The notes under the pieces are model-generated. The model ran no database searches. It saw only the letters and a list, made by a program, of their open reading frames with translations, and was not told where the DNA came from. Position numbers and translations under genes: made by a program. DNA of 64,000 nt from Porogramme epimiltina (Eukaryota > Basidiomycota > Agaricomycetes > Polyporales > Polyporaceae), in assembly GCA_900155495.1 (NCBI GenBank), contig FTLJ01000759.1, positions 43,270 through 107,269 of the forward strand, given 5' to 3'. Shown one piece after another: positions 48,439 through 60,600 of the stretch. Each line of letters starts with the position of its first letter. The first letter of the stretch is position 1.

Positions 48439-48765
48439 ATAGTCTACGCTCAAACAGGTTATGATGGGGGCGAGGTCCCTATCCAGCTCCCATTCAAGCT
48501 CCCCACCATCGGTTCGGTACTCGATACCAAGGAGCACCTCAGCCTCTACGCAAATGCCCTATGGGACACACGGGAGTACTCGTTGGACAGCTTTATGGAC
48601 CGCAGGCCCTCGAACCGCACGTTTGTCATCTCCATGGTCCACCAGATACACTGTCTCCTCCATCTTGGGCTCACGACAAATCCTCCTGTATACGCGCACC
48701 ACGTGAAGCACTGCTTGCCCTGTATGCGGCAGATGGTAGAGGGTACTACGGCAGATCGAATGTAA
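48436..48765 (+). CDS. UstYa/DUF3328-like oxidase ORF, possibly truncated
   Basis: The ORF encodes about 109 residues. It shows two HxxHC motifs: HQIHCLLHL and HHVKHCLPCMRQM. These are the catalytic signature of the UstYa/DUF3328 family. Preceding text (LPFKLPTIGSVLDTKEHLSL...NRTFVISM) matches the usual strand before the first motif, and the C-terminus (TTADRM) ends as family members do. UstYa proteins oxidise or cyclise side chains of ribosomal peptide precursors such as ustiloxin. The usual N-terminal membrane anchor is missing: no ATG opens the ORF, and upstream exons belong to the decayed gene. A spliced start at the ATG of 48335 through the 41-bp intron 48396-48436 gives a ~130-residue reading, still without an anchor. 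It may be a fragment. Confidence 0.5.
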   Translation: MIVYAQTGYDGGEVPIQLPFKLPTIGSVLDTKEHLSLYANALWDTREYSLDSFMDRRPSNRTFVISMVHQIHCLLHLGLTTNPPVYAHHVKHCLPCMRQMVEGTTADRM

Positions 48766-48974
48766 ACACCTTTGAGAGGACAAGCGTATGCGTGGCGATG
48801 GGCGTTGCTAGAACCCCTGTGCATGAGTCAGTTAGATGGCATATCGGCTAAAATTGGGATGGTAACACAAATGACACCCTAGAGCGGAGGGTGTTGAACG
48901 AGACGATACAACAACAATCAGCTCGACTACTTCCACAACACCGGAGCACGTTCATCTCCTGACAGTCAGTCACG

Positions 48975-51477
48975 TTACGCCAACTCCGTATCCAGGTCCG
49001 ACGCAGCGAAGAGGGCCTCGGGGAAGTACCGCGCACGCACAGCACGCCCGCCAAAGAAGCGACCATCCATCTCGCGCACCGTCTTCCACGCGCCGACGGG
49101 GCCGGCGAAAAGCACAAAAATGCGCACTGCGTCGTCGAGCTCCGTGGGTCGTGGATAGACCGGGTGCACGATGACGCGTTCGACAGTCCCGTTTTTCGAG
49201 CACTCATCACCTATGTGTACGAGGCAGGAGTCAGCAGGAAGTTCTCGTTCTCGGACAGAGGGCAGGGACGTGCCTATTTCCCCGCGGAGATCCTCGTCGT
49301 CAACGTCCTCAAGGTCGACCATGTTCGTGAGGACGACGACGCGGCTCGGCTCGCCGAACCGGGCGCGGTCCTCGCGCGCCTTCGCATCCTCATTCAGGTT
49401 CACGATCTTGCCCATCTTCGCGCTCGCGCCGCCCTGCGCGGGCCCGAAGTGGCTCCCGCCGCCACCGTTCTTGCCCTTAGCTTTGCCCTTGCCGCCCTTC
49501 GCGCCGCCGCCGACCTGCTCGACGGTGAGCGCGTGCACGATGCCCGAGCCGTCGACGCCGAGCCCTTGGCCCTCCTTGTGGCCCCACTTGGCCATCATGC
49601 GCGTGGCGAAATCTCGCGGGTCGGGGCTGTGTGCCAGCGCGGCGGTCGTTAGCACGAGAAACATCAGGAGGGAGAGGGAGAGGGAGGCATACCGCTTGTT
49701 AGACTCCGGCTCGCCGTCGGACGGCCCAACTGCGTTGGTGTTTGCCGGCGGGGCGGTGGGAGCCGCTGCAGCGACGCCCTTCGGCGCGAGCGCGCTCAGC
49801 CGGGCGGCGATGGCGGCAGCGGCCTGTTTGCTGCTTTGGATCTTGTCTTGTACGACACTCACCGCGGGGGCCGGGGCCGGCGGCGGCGGCATGGGTGTGT
49901 GGGAGGGAGGCGTGTCGGAGAATGGTAGGGGGCTTGGGTCGCGGGGCGGAGGGGGCGGCTGGGACACGGCCATCCGGCGCATGTAGGCCTCCTCGCCGGT
50001 CTGTGCGAATGCAGGGGCGGGAGGCGGCGGCATTGGTGTAATTCCGCCCCCATTGTCCTCAGCGGCGGAGAGCGAAGACGACGGAGGAAGGGTTGAGAAC
50101 GACGCCGAGGTCGGATTAGCTATAGTCGACGTTGACGCTGAGGGAGCAAAGGCGGGTGCCTGGGCCGCTGCAGGACGGAAGCCTTGGGACATTGCCAGGC
50201 GGCGTTGGTACGCCTCGTCTCCCGTCATATTAGCACTGACAGTAGCGGAGGAAGGTGCCGCACTGCTGGATGCCGCGCCAAGCCCGCGGGGGCGTTCGAA
50301 GTCTTCATCCATCTCGTCGCGATCCTCGTAGCGGCCTGAGGCAGTAACATGAGCTTTACCCAAACAGAACCGACCCACTGCGACTCACCGGCCTTGCGAG
50401 GGCGCTCGTCTTCGGACGCGCTATGGTAGCTGTCCGAGTAGCTGCTGCTCCGCCGGAACCGCTTCCGGTCCTCGCCCCGCCTACGCTCCTCGAGGATCCG
50501 CTCCCTCCGCTCCTCCCGCTCCCGGCGCTGCCACATCTTGAACTCGTTGTAGTCGTTCGGCCGCATCGGGTCGTACGCCTCGTCCGGGTTCCACACGGCA
50601 GCCGCCAGCGCGTGCTTGTTCTGCCCAACCCCACACCACCGTCAACCTCCCCGAGCGCGTCCAGCGGGCACACCCACGCACCTTCTTGTTTTTCTTCTTC
50701 CCGCCCCCTCCGCCGCCGTCGCGCTTCCCGCCCCCGCCCTTCCGCGCCTTGAACCCGTTCACGTCCTCGTCGAGGACCATCGACGGCGGCTTGACCTTCC
50801 GGCCCCATCCCTGGCCCTGGGGCTGCTGCTGGCCTGCATCTTCTGCAGTCTTCGTCGCCTTGGGCGCGTTGGGGTCGACGAGCGCCGGCGGGGCAAACAC
50901 GACCGCCGTGCTCGAGAGCGCTGCTGCGGCAGACGCAGAGGCCGGCACCGAGCCTGGCGCTGGCCCGCTGGCGACCGCAGCACCGACGGGGAGCCGGGGG
51001 GCCGCAGGCTTTGCCTTGGGGAGCTGGCGGCGCGTCGGCGCGAACGCGAGTGCGGCGGACCAGCCTGTATGTCGGGGTGGTCATACACGACCCGGAATTG
51101 GCGTCGGATGGGTGTTATTGGAGGTGGTGGTGGTGGATTCGAGGCGGAGTAGGTGCACGGGCAGATAGGTTCGTGAATAACGAGCTCTACGGCGCGAACG
51201 CTACAGGAAAGGGAGGAATACCGGCTGTGGCCTTGGCGGGTGCGGCCTGCTGACCGCCCGCGCCTGCGCTGCTCGTGCTGGCGGCGGCGTTTTGTTCTCC
51301 TGCTGTTGTGCCTGCCGCCGCAGGAGGGGATTGGGGGGTTTGGTTGGGGGGCTGAGTGGGCGGAGTCTGTTCAGACTCGGCCGTCTGGTTTGATGGTGCG
51401 GATGTGGATGGGGTCGCAAACGGCTTTGAGGAGGAGAAAAGGATGCCTCCGTAGAGACCTCCTGCTCTGCTCGACAT
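48975..51477 (-). CDS. SPF45/RBM17-type splicing factor (G-patch and UHM domains)
   Basis: A multi-exon gene starts with [20 protein letters not shown], the typical SPF45 N-terminus, at 51477. Next come a long Pro/Ala-rich region and the conserved block [20 protein letters not shown]...[20 protein letters not shown], followed by [20 protein letters not shown]. An acidic [10 protein letters not shown] segment precedes two [17 protein letters not shown] motifs and the Pro-rich linker. The G-patch reads [20 protein letters not shown]. The C-terminal UHM ([20 protein letters not shown]...[18 protein letters not shown]...[11 protein letters not shown]) ends with [19 protein letters not shown]45 is a U2-snRNP-associated factor that recognises 3' splice sites and ULM proteins in the nucleus. 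Exon borders in the middle part are approximate. Confidence 0.92.
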
Positions 51478-51834
51478 CTTGGTCAAGGATATGCGGGAGG
51501 AGGTGGGGGACGTTGTGGTGGTGGGTGAACGAGGTTGTGGACGTAACAGCCGCCCGCGATGGGGTGTAGACGCCCAGCTACAGAGTTTGGGTCCTAGGAT
51601 TTCCGCCGCCGCGAGCCCCGACCCGCCGGCACAGTCTGTATTATCGCGGGTCTTCGCGTGAGAGTAGGATTATAGGAATTTACACATATCCCGGACCTTC
51701 TAAAGCCGTCGTATTTAGAGCGGGCCAATAATACAGCTTTGACTACACAGCACACCACTACGTCCACTACGGCGATACCCAGACCAGTACGCATATGCAC
51801 CGACACACCCAGAGACACAGATCCCGCCCCGAAC
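51478..51834. other. Intergenic region
   Basis: 357 bp between two minus-strand genes; no gene recognised. It should contain the SPF45 promoter and the 3' end of the JmjC gene. Confidence 0.4.
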
Positions 51835-53682
51835 TCAAAACCACATCGAGACCGAAAAGCTCGTCTCCTCGCTGCGCATGGCGTGCCACCAGCCCGGCGG
51901 GAAGAAGAGCAGGTCGCCCGGCGCGAGCGTCACGCTCATCGCAGCGCCCGCCACGTTCTTCCAGAAGTCCGGGTACAGGTCGTGCGGCGGGGCGCCGTTC
52001 TCCACGTCAGCGGGCGAGAACACGTCGACGCGGGACGTGTTGCTCATGCTCGGGCTCTCGCCGTTCGCGGCGGGGTTGCGCGGCGGGTCCTCGCCCGCCG
52101 CGCTCGCGCTCGCGGAGGTGGGGGGAGAAGAGGGGGCGTAGGGGTACATATGCGGCGACGCCGAGGGCGGCGCCAGCCAGACGGTCTTGCGGCCTACGAC
52201 CTGAGCTGCATTAATGGGGATCAGCAGGCGGATATGGGGTGTCTTCGCGAGGGGCGCACCGTATAGATTGAAGAACGGGTCCTGAAATGGCATCCTCAGC
52301 GCCTCGCCGCAGCGCACACATTGCCCGCGCGACGTACCGTATGCGCGGGGGAAACCGTCCCCGCGGGACCCAGCCACGCGTTCAAGACGAGTCGCTCGTC
52401 GTTGGCCGGCGGCGCGTATCCCGGGTAGTCGTCCGGCGGGTCCAGGTCGGCGTACACGTAGTCAGGGACGATTACGTCGTCCCTCAATGCAGGGAACTGG
52501 TTGAACAGGCTGTGCTGGGCGAGGTACAGGACCTGCCCGTCCCTCCCCGCTGGCGGCCCCTCGCCTTCGTGATTGGCAGGCGACGCGCCGCCGTCGGCGA
52601 GCGACGCGAGGAACGCGTCCCACGGCATCATCTTCTGCGTCCAGTCGTCCAGCCTGTAGTCGCTGCCCACCTCGACGGGCACGACGCGCCCGGGGCCCGC
52701 GACGGCGCGGAGGTACGCGAGCGAGCGCCACGGGTGCTCGCCCAGCGCTGGCCAGTCGAGGAGGAAGCCAGGGAGAACGAACGGCCGCTTCGAGTGGCGC
52801 GCAGAAAAAGAAGCGAGCGAAGGTGGCGCGCTGAGACGCGGGACGGGCAGGGAGGAGCTAGAGAGGCCCGGGGCAGCGAAGCTCTCGGGCGGGTGCGCAT
52901 CCGTGTCGCCGACGTGCGCCTCCTCTGTCTCCTGGAAAGGGCCATGTGTGCGGGCGCTCGAGGAGGAGGGGGTGTGGAGGCAGGCGGATTGGAGGCGCTC
53001 GATAAGGTCGAGGATGCAGTCGAGGCGGCCGTCGCCAGGCGCGCCTGCGATGACGATGGCGTGGTCGAGGCGCGCGATGGCCGAGAGCGCGGGCGCGTCG
53101 TCTGGCGGCGGGGACGAAGAGAAGTCGAGAGCGTCGGCGTATGCGAGAAGGATGGACGCGTCGGTGTACAGCCGCCTCCAGCCACGTGTGCCTTCGTTCC
53201 TGGCGGACGCCATTCTCTCGTGGGATGCCGCGATAAGGTTCGCGAGGGATGCGCGCACCTCCGTCCGTGCTTGCGGGGTGTGGTCGGACCCTAGCAAAAT
53301 TGAGGCTTCCTTCAGGGCGGCAACACGGCTCGGATCGCACCGCGACAAGTCTGCGAGAGTGCGGATCGATATCAGTCAGGTGCATCATTACATGGCATGC
53401 AATGGCAGATTCACCCGAACGGCAGGGGCAGGGAGGTCAGAGTTCTGAAAAGAGACGTCAGTCTATGCGGCGTAATCGTGATGCAGAAGCGTCCTCGAGC
53501 TCAGGAAGCCCTTGGGCACGAAAGGCCGCCCGTGGGACCAAGAGCTACAGCCTGCGGACTCTGACCTCCCCCAAGATGGAAATAGGTCTAATGTGTCAGT
53601 ACTTACCCTCAGTGTTAGGGCATGACTCGATCTGCAACTCCGCAGTGAGTGCAAGGATCGTGTCACGAATGCCTAGGAGCAT
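51835..53682 (-). CDS. KDM8/JMJD5-like JmjC-domain oxygenase
   Basis: Three exons (53607-53682, 52338-53350, 51835-52281) give 511 residues. Exon 1 supplies the ATG (MLLGIRDTILALTAEL) and joins as TE|DLSRCDPS in phase. The large downstream ORF has no usable ATG of its own. The N-terminal half is helical. The JmjC core contains RPFVLPGFLLDWPALGEHPW, VPVEVGSDYRLDDWTQKMMP, YLAQHSLFNQFPAL, and the iron ligands HTD (about H362/D364, across the second splice) with the distal His in PGDLLFFPPGWWHAMRSEE (about H496). This matches the KDM8 group, whose members act as arginine hydroxylases or histone-tail proteases in the nucleus. The 256-bp first intron is long for this genome and might hide another small exon. 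Confidence 0.88.
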
Positions 53683-54697
53683 CGTGGTCGGTCTGCGGAT
53701 GAAGTTCAATGAAAGACCGGTTATCTCCTATCCGCAACCTGTGCAGAGGGTCCTGTGAGTGTGCACATTGCAGCCAAAGAAGGATAAAGAGGCCCACCTT
53801 AGCAGAATATAGGGAGCTTCTGTGGTGCGGGAGACAGAGAGGTTCCCGCGTGTATGTCCTTGGATCTGGTCTTGCGCAAGGCACGACAGCAGCCAGCCCA
53901 GCGCGATTACTTGCTGCGCCACGTCGTCGGGTTCTAGTACCTTCACTTGGACGCCCGTGTCAATCTCTTGCGCACCGCTGGCCTTGTACCTAGATGTGGG
54001 AATAGTATAACAGTTGTGCCACACCGCAGTACTTCCTGTATAGCGCGGTAGCGGGGTGTGGCTGGTGCCGTCCAACAGTGCTGGGTGCACGCACGTCAGA
54101 GTACGGGCGTACACGTCTAGGTATGAGGCCTGGAGCTCTCAGGTGCAGGTGCAGATACGTAGCAGGAAGAACGAAGCGATCTTTGCGCTTCCGACTGTGC
54201 CAGTGGTAGCTGGAGTGCTAAACGACCCTGGCCGCAAGGAGAAGGGGAAAAGCCCAAGTAGCCATCAATATTCCTCGCGAGCGGACCAATGATGCGGATG
54301 CATCCAAATCTGGAGATCATCAGCGATCCGATCTGGCCAGTAACGTCGTGACCGTGAGTGCCACGGAAGCAACACGAGTGACCAGCGACTCTTCGGTATT
54401 GGTCTGTGGAGGAGGGCTCAGCTTGGGTGGGGCCTCCTGGGGATATAGGGCTAGTGCACGCCCGGTTGAATCCCCGAAATTCCGCGAAGGCGAGAGGGCG
54501 GGGGCGTATTGTCCTTGGGGGCATCAGGAAGAAGCGCGCAAGGGCACGGATGACAGGTCACACGTGACAGCGCCAAATTTTCGTCACAAGGGCGAGATGA
54601 TAAAAGGAACAGTGGTCGTGGCGGGCGGGCGTGAGAACTTCCCCGTTATCCTGCCTTTGATCTTCAAGCGCGGAGTCGCGGTCCGGTCGCCTACGTC
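53683..54697. other. Divergent intergenic region between KDM8-like and MOT1 genes
   Basis: About 1 kb between two start codons; it must hold both promoters. An ORF on the minus strand at 54117-54524 has no recognised content. Confidence 0.45.
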
Positions 54698-57600
54698 ATG
54701 ACGTCGAGGTCCGTCTTGCCGCTTTCAGCCCGCCTCTCCCCGCCCACTCACCCTCGCACACACACACAGGTTGGACCGGCTCCTGCTCCTCTTGGACACG
54801 GGGTCGTCTGCTTCCGTACGCACAACAGCCGCAAAACAACTCGCTCAGCTCGCAGCCAAGAGCGTCATCAGCGACGCCGCCCTCGTAGAGGACGACGTCA
54901 AGACCGCCCGACACCATGCCCCCGTCGGCGACCCTTCCGGGTGGTCCGAGCTGATGGCCGTCATGGCTAGAGTGAGCCCCCGCCTTCCCTCCTCTGCGGA
55001 AAAGTGCGAGCAAAGTCTAACCACGTCTATCTCCCCACGCATAGATCCTCCCATACCTACATTCTCGGTCCCACGAGACGCGGTCCGCCGCCTCGACCGC
55101 GCTCTCCCAGATCTTCACGCTAGTCCCGTTGTGGACGCCCTCCGCCGACAGCGAAACGAAACCATACGGCGCCTCGCAGACGCTCCCCGTGCCCGACTTC
55201 CCGTCCTTCTCCGTGCGAGAGCTCATGGAGAAGGGCACGCTCCTGCTCGCGTCCTCGGGCAAGGAGTTCACGAAGCCGACCGGCATCCTCGCGAACTCGT
55301 CCGAGGTTAAGAAGGCGCGGCGCGAGGCCATGGGCCGCCTCGGTCTCGACTTCCTCGAGAGCGTCGGCGGCGCGGACGACATGGACCTCGACAAGGAGCT
55401 CGCCGCGGACGAGCCGGACGCGGACGTCGACATGCTCCCGGACGCGCACCACACCACGGACGCGCCTGCGGTCAAGATCGAGGAGAACGCGCCGCCGAGC
55501 TCGCCGACGGACGAGTCACTGGACGTGAAGATGAAAGAGACCTCGCTCTCGGTTCCGGACAGGTCCAAGTCTTCGACGCCCGTCGCAGCCGCGTCCCCCG
55601 CCGCAGCCGCCCCCGAAGACACGACGGCCCTCTCGGCGCGCGAGCGCAACCGGCTGAAACGCAAACGCAAGCCGGGCAACGCTGCGGTCGTGGGCGCGCC
55701 GCCCCCTACGCAGTCCGCGGGCTCCAAGTTCCAAGCCGCCGCTGCGGGGCAGAACAAGTGCTTCGTTCTTCCATTCCTGCTACGCTGCCTCTCGCTGATC
55801 CTCGGCGCACAGAGCACGCCTGGTGGAAGACCCTGCGGCGCCCAAGCCGCGCGGGAGCAGCCCGAAGTCCCCTACTGAGGGCCCCTCGCAGGATCGGGTC
55901 GTCATCGACCCCTCGAAGGGCGGTGCTGTCGCTCCCAAGACGGAAAGCAAATCGAAAGCGCTCGAGGTGCAGGCAGGGACGTGGGTCTGGGACGGGCTCG
56001 TGAAGCTGCTCGAAGTCGATCTGTTCAGCGCGGCATGGGAAGTCAGGCACGGTGCTGCGATGGCCCTGCGCGAAGTGCTAAAGCTGCAAGGGAAATATGG
56101 CGGTATGAAAGGTGCGCCGGCCTGGTGTTGTGCCATGGAAACGTATGGTGTTAATGACCTCGCTATATTGCAGCCGACCTTTCTTGGGACGAGAATCTGG
56201 TCGCGCATGAGAAGTGGTGCAACGACCTCGCCGTGAAGTTCCTATGCATCTTCGTCCTTGACCGATTCGGAGACTTCGTCTCGGACCAAGTACGTCCCCC
56301 TTTGTCACCGTCGACACAGTGGTGCTCAATATACCCCGTCAGGTCGTCGCCCCCGTGCGCGAGACCGTATCCCAAACGCTGGCTTCGCTGCTCCTGCACA
56401 TGCCGCGGAGGTCCGTCCTCCACGTACACAACGTCCTTCTGCAGATGATCCGCCAGGACTTCCCGGTCACGGTCAAGCCCGCGAACGGCAAGACGACGAG
56501 CAAACACGGCGAACGGGGCCACGTCTGGGAGGTGCGGCACGCCGGCCTGCTCGGGATCAAGTACGAGGTGGCCGTGCGCAGCGACCTGGTGAGCCTCAAG
56601 GCGCCCGACGCGGACGCGGCCATGGACGCCGACGACGGGAAGGAGGTGCTGAGGGGCGTCGTCGACGCTGCCGTGCTGGGGTGAGTGCGCGTGCGCCGGT
56701 TTACCTGATTCGGCTGCTTAGGGCGTCTGATAGACTCGGTGACCGTGACGACGACGTCCGATCGGTGGCGGCGTCGTGCTTATTGCCCGTCGCGTCCTAT
56801 TTGGTCGAGCGACTGCCCGAAGAGCTCAGCCGCGTCCTCGCCGTGCTCTGGAGCTGCCTCAGCGACATGAAGGACGACCTCAGCTCCAGTGTCGGCGCCG
56901 TGATGGACCTGCTCGGTAAGCGGGGTTTGCAAAGCGGTCGTTAGCTCCAGTTAACATTGTTTCTAGGCCAGCTTGTGGCATACAACCAGGTCATTGAAAT
57001 CATTGCCGACGAAGCAAGATCGTAAGTTCGTTTCCTAAACGGGGTGGATACGTACTCACGCCCCTTTTAGGCATCCCATTACTGTGCTCGCACCGACCTT
57101 GTTCCCCTTCTTCCGACACACGATCGCAAATGTGCGGTTAGCAGTCGTCAAGACGCTGCACACGTTCATGTCCGTGGAGTCATTGCCCCGGGGATGGATC
57201 AGCGTCTCATTCCTCCGCCTCCTCTTCCAAAATTTGCTCGTCGAGGAGCGCTGCGACATCCGCGAGGCCACCCTGGCCACCTGGAAGGACGTTCTCTCTA
57301 CCATGAGCCCAACAGAGGGGTGGATGGAGACTACCGTCACGCAGCAGGTCCTGTTGGAGTGGTATGCGGTCTTGATGACGCCTCTCGGGCTTCCACTGGA
57401 CGGTTCCTCGTTCTATGACGCGACCGTAGGCGCGGAAAACGGCGGCCCGTCGGAGCGGCACAACGTGGACAAGAATATGCTCGCGCAGGATCTGTCCCTT
57501 GTGCCTGTCGAAGTCGTCATCCAAGCGCGACTTGCCTCCTCATCGGCATTGGCATACATCATCGCCTTTTGGCCGAACGACGTAAGTGCTCTTCACGCGC

Positions 57601-60600
57601 CACCAGGGAAAAAAGTCTAACAGCACCACAGGAAAAGGCGCCTTCTGTGGACGACACCTTCCGTCCGATACTCGCGCACTACATCGACTCGACGAGCATG
57701 CTCCAAAAGTTCCTCGCAGCGATCATCTCCGAGTGCTGGGCGCGCGAGTACGACGCGCGCTCGCCGGCGGGCGCGCAGCTCCTCATCGAGGCGTCCCCGC
57801 TCGCCGCCGAGCTCGCGACGAAGACGCTCGCGTGGCTGCAGGCGGAGCCGCCCGCGTCGTACCACGAGATGGCGCTCACGCTCGCGCGCATCCACGGCGA
57901 GTGCTACAACCTGCTGCAGTCGTTCGCGTACGACTGCAAGCTCCCGCAGGCCGCGATCCCCGCGCTCGGCACGGAGATCGACGTGACGGGCACGCGCGAG
58001 GGCTGCTTCACGATCGACACCGCGCAGGCGGCCGTCGGCGCGATGTTCGACCGGCTCAAGGAGAGCCTGGGGCGCACGAAGAAGCGCGAGGTCGCGATCA
58101 TCAAGGACAAGCGGCTCAAGGTCGTCTCGAGCATCGACAGGTACATCGAGGTCAAGGCGCAGTACGACGTGCGCGTCGCCGCGGCCTTTGCGGCGGCGTT
58201 CGTCGCGTTCAGGGGCACGCCGGACAAGGTCAGCCCGATCGTCAAGGGCATCATGAACAGTATCAAGGTAAGCACCTCGCCGTTCCGGCCCCGGCCCCGT
58301 GCTCACGCCCGTCCGCTCGCAGAACGAGGAGAACCTCTCCCTCCAGACGCACTCTGCTGCAGCGGTGGCCGCATTCGTCGAGTTCTGCGTCCGGCGCGAC
58401 CTCTCACAGCCGCCAGACAAGATCGTCAGGAACCTCTGCACGTTCCTCTGCCAGGACGTCGAGCAGACGCCGACGTTCACGTTCCATCGCAAGACGCTCA
58501 ACGGCGTGCTGTCGTTCGCCAAGTCGTCCTCGGGCGCGGCGCCCAACGGCAAGGACGCGAAGCAGGCCGAGGATCCTGCGAAGGCGCGCCTCTCCCGCCG
58601 CGGCGCGCGGCTCGCGTTCGAGAAGCTGTCCGTCAAGTTCGGGCCGACGCTGCTCGAGTCCGTCCCTAAGATGTGGCAGGCGATGGCGGGCGGGCTACTC
58701 AGCGCGTGCGCCACGGGTGCGTTCGCTTCCTATCTCTAAAGTGTGCTCCTCGCGCTCACGCTCCCCGCGCAGACTCGGTGAACAAGATGGACGAGCAGAT
58801 CGAGAAGCGGTACGGGCAGGACGTGATCGACTCGCTCAGCGTGCTCGAGGCGGTCGTCCCGACGTTCCACGAGGACCTCTCGCACAACTTCCGGGAGCTC
58901 TTCCCGCACGTCATCCTCGCGCTCCGGAGCCGCTTCGCGATCGTGCGCCAGTCCGCAGCGCGCTGCTTCGCGACCATCTGCGACGTGCTCACTGGGGATG
59001 CGATGCGCTACGTGATCGAAAAGGTCGTGCCGTACCTCGGGGACTCCGCCGTGCTGGCGAACCGCCAGGGCGCCATCGAGCTCATCTACCGTGAGCGCTG
59101 TTCGCGCTGAAATCATCCGTTCGGCCGTCTAACTTTGTTTCCGTTTCCCAGACATCGTGCAGAAGCTTGACATCAAGGCGCTTCCATACGTGATCTTCAT
59201 GGTCGTCCCCGTGCTCGGGCGCATGAGCGACCCGGACGACGACGTGCGCGCGACGGCGACAAACACGTTCGCGTCGCTCGTCAAGATGGTGCCGCTCGAG
59301 GCCGGCCTGCCCGACCCCCCCAACTTCCCCGAGGACCTGCTCAGGCGCCGGGAAGAGGAGCGCCAGTTCCTCATGCAGCTCCTCGACGGCAGCAAGGTCG
59401 AGCAGTACAAGATCCCGGTCAAGATCGACGCCGAGCTGCGGAAGTACCAGCAAGAGGGCGTCAACTGGCTCGCTTTCCTTGCCAAGTACCAGCTTCATGG
59501 CATTTTGTGCGATGGTGAGTGATCATGCGTAGCATCTATGCCTGTTAGCTCATACACGTCGTCTATAGACATGGGTCTCGGAAAGACACTCCAGTCGATA
59601 TGCATCCTCGCCAGCAAGCACCACGAGCGGGCGCAAAAGTACAAGGAGACCAAGTCGCCGGACGCCAAGCACCTCCCTTCCCTCATCGTCTGCCCGCCGA
59701 CTCTCACCGGCCATTGGTTCTACGAGATCCTCAAATACACGGAGAACCTCAAGCCGGTCTTGTACACCGGGAACTCGCGCGACCGATATAAGGCCCTGCC
59801 GAAGCTCAAGACGTACGACGTCGTCGTCACCTCTTACGAGGTCGTGCGGAACGACATCCTGAGCCTCCAGGACATCAACTGGCACTACTGCATCCTCGAC
59901 GAGGGCCACATCATCAAGAACGCCAAGACGAAGCTGACCAAGGCGGTGAAGCAGGTCAAAGCCGTCCACAGGTTGATCCTCTCGGGGACGCCTATTCAGA
60001 ACAACGTGCTGGAGCTGTGGAGTCTGTTCGACTTCCTCATGCCTGGTTTCCTCGGCACCGAATCGTCCTTCAATGAGAGGTTCAGCAAGCCTATCTTGTC
60101 TAACAGGGACGGTAAGGCGAAGACTGGAGAAGCGGGTGAGCGTCGTTTTCTTGAAGCTCCTCTTGGATAGGATAGCTGAAAGTGCCTGTAGCTGCTCTGG
60201 CTTTGGAGGCGTTGCACAAACAAGTTCTGCCGTTCCTGCTGAGGCGACTTAAAGAGGACGTGCTCCACGACCTGCCGCCCAAGATCATCCAGGATTACTA
60301 CTGCGAGCTTTCCGAGCTGCAGAAGTTCCTATACGACGACTTCTCCAAGTCTCGCGCAAAAATGGAGGCCGAGGACGTCGTCCGCTCAAGCAACGAGAAG
60401 GACGGCGAGCAGCAGCACGTCTTCCAGTCGCTGCAATACCTGCGCAAGCTGTGCAATCACCCCGCGCTCGTGCTCAAGAGCGACAAGGATGCGATCAAGG
60501 ACGCACTCAGCAAATGCGGCACCAACTCCTCCACCGGGGACCTCACCGATATCCAGCACGCCCCCAAGCTGCAGGCGCTTCGGTGCGTAATTTGGCTGAC

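Noticed and set aside
52287..53294. 335-residue plus-strand ORF antisense to the KDM8-like gene
   Set aside because: It is antisense to a well-supported JmjC exon and has low-complexity Arg/Val/Glu composition with no domain.
57586..59094. 502-residue plus-strand ORF rich in Arg/Ala inside the MOT1 region
   Set aside because: It overlaps MOT1 exons in another frame; the Arg/Ala/Pro composition is the usual shadow of GC-rich third positions, and the MOT1 frame is strongly conserved.
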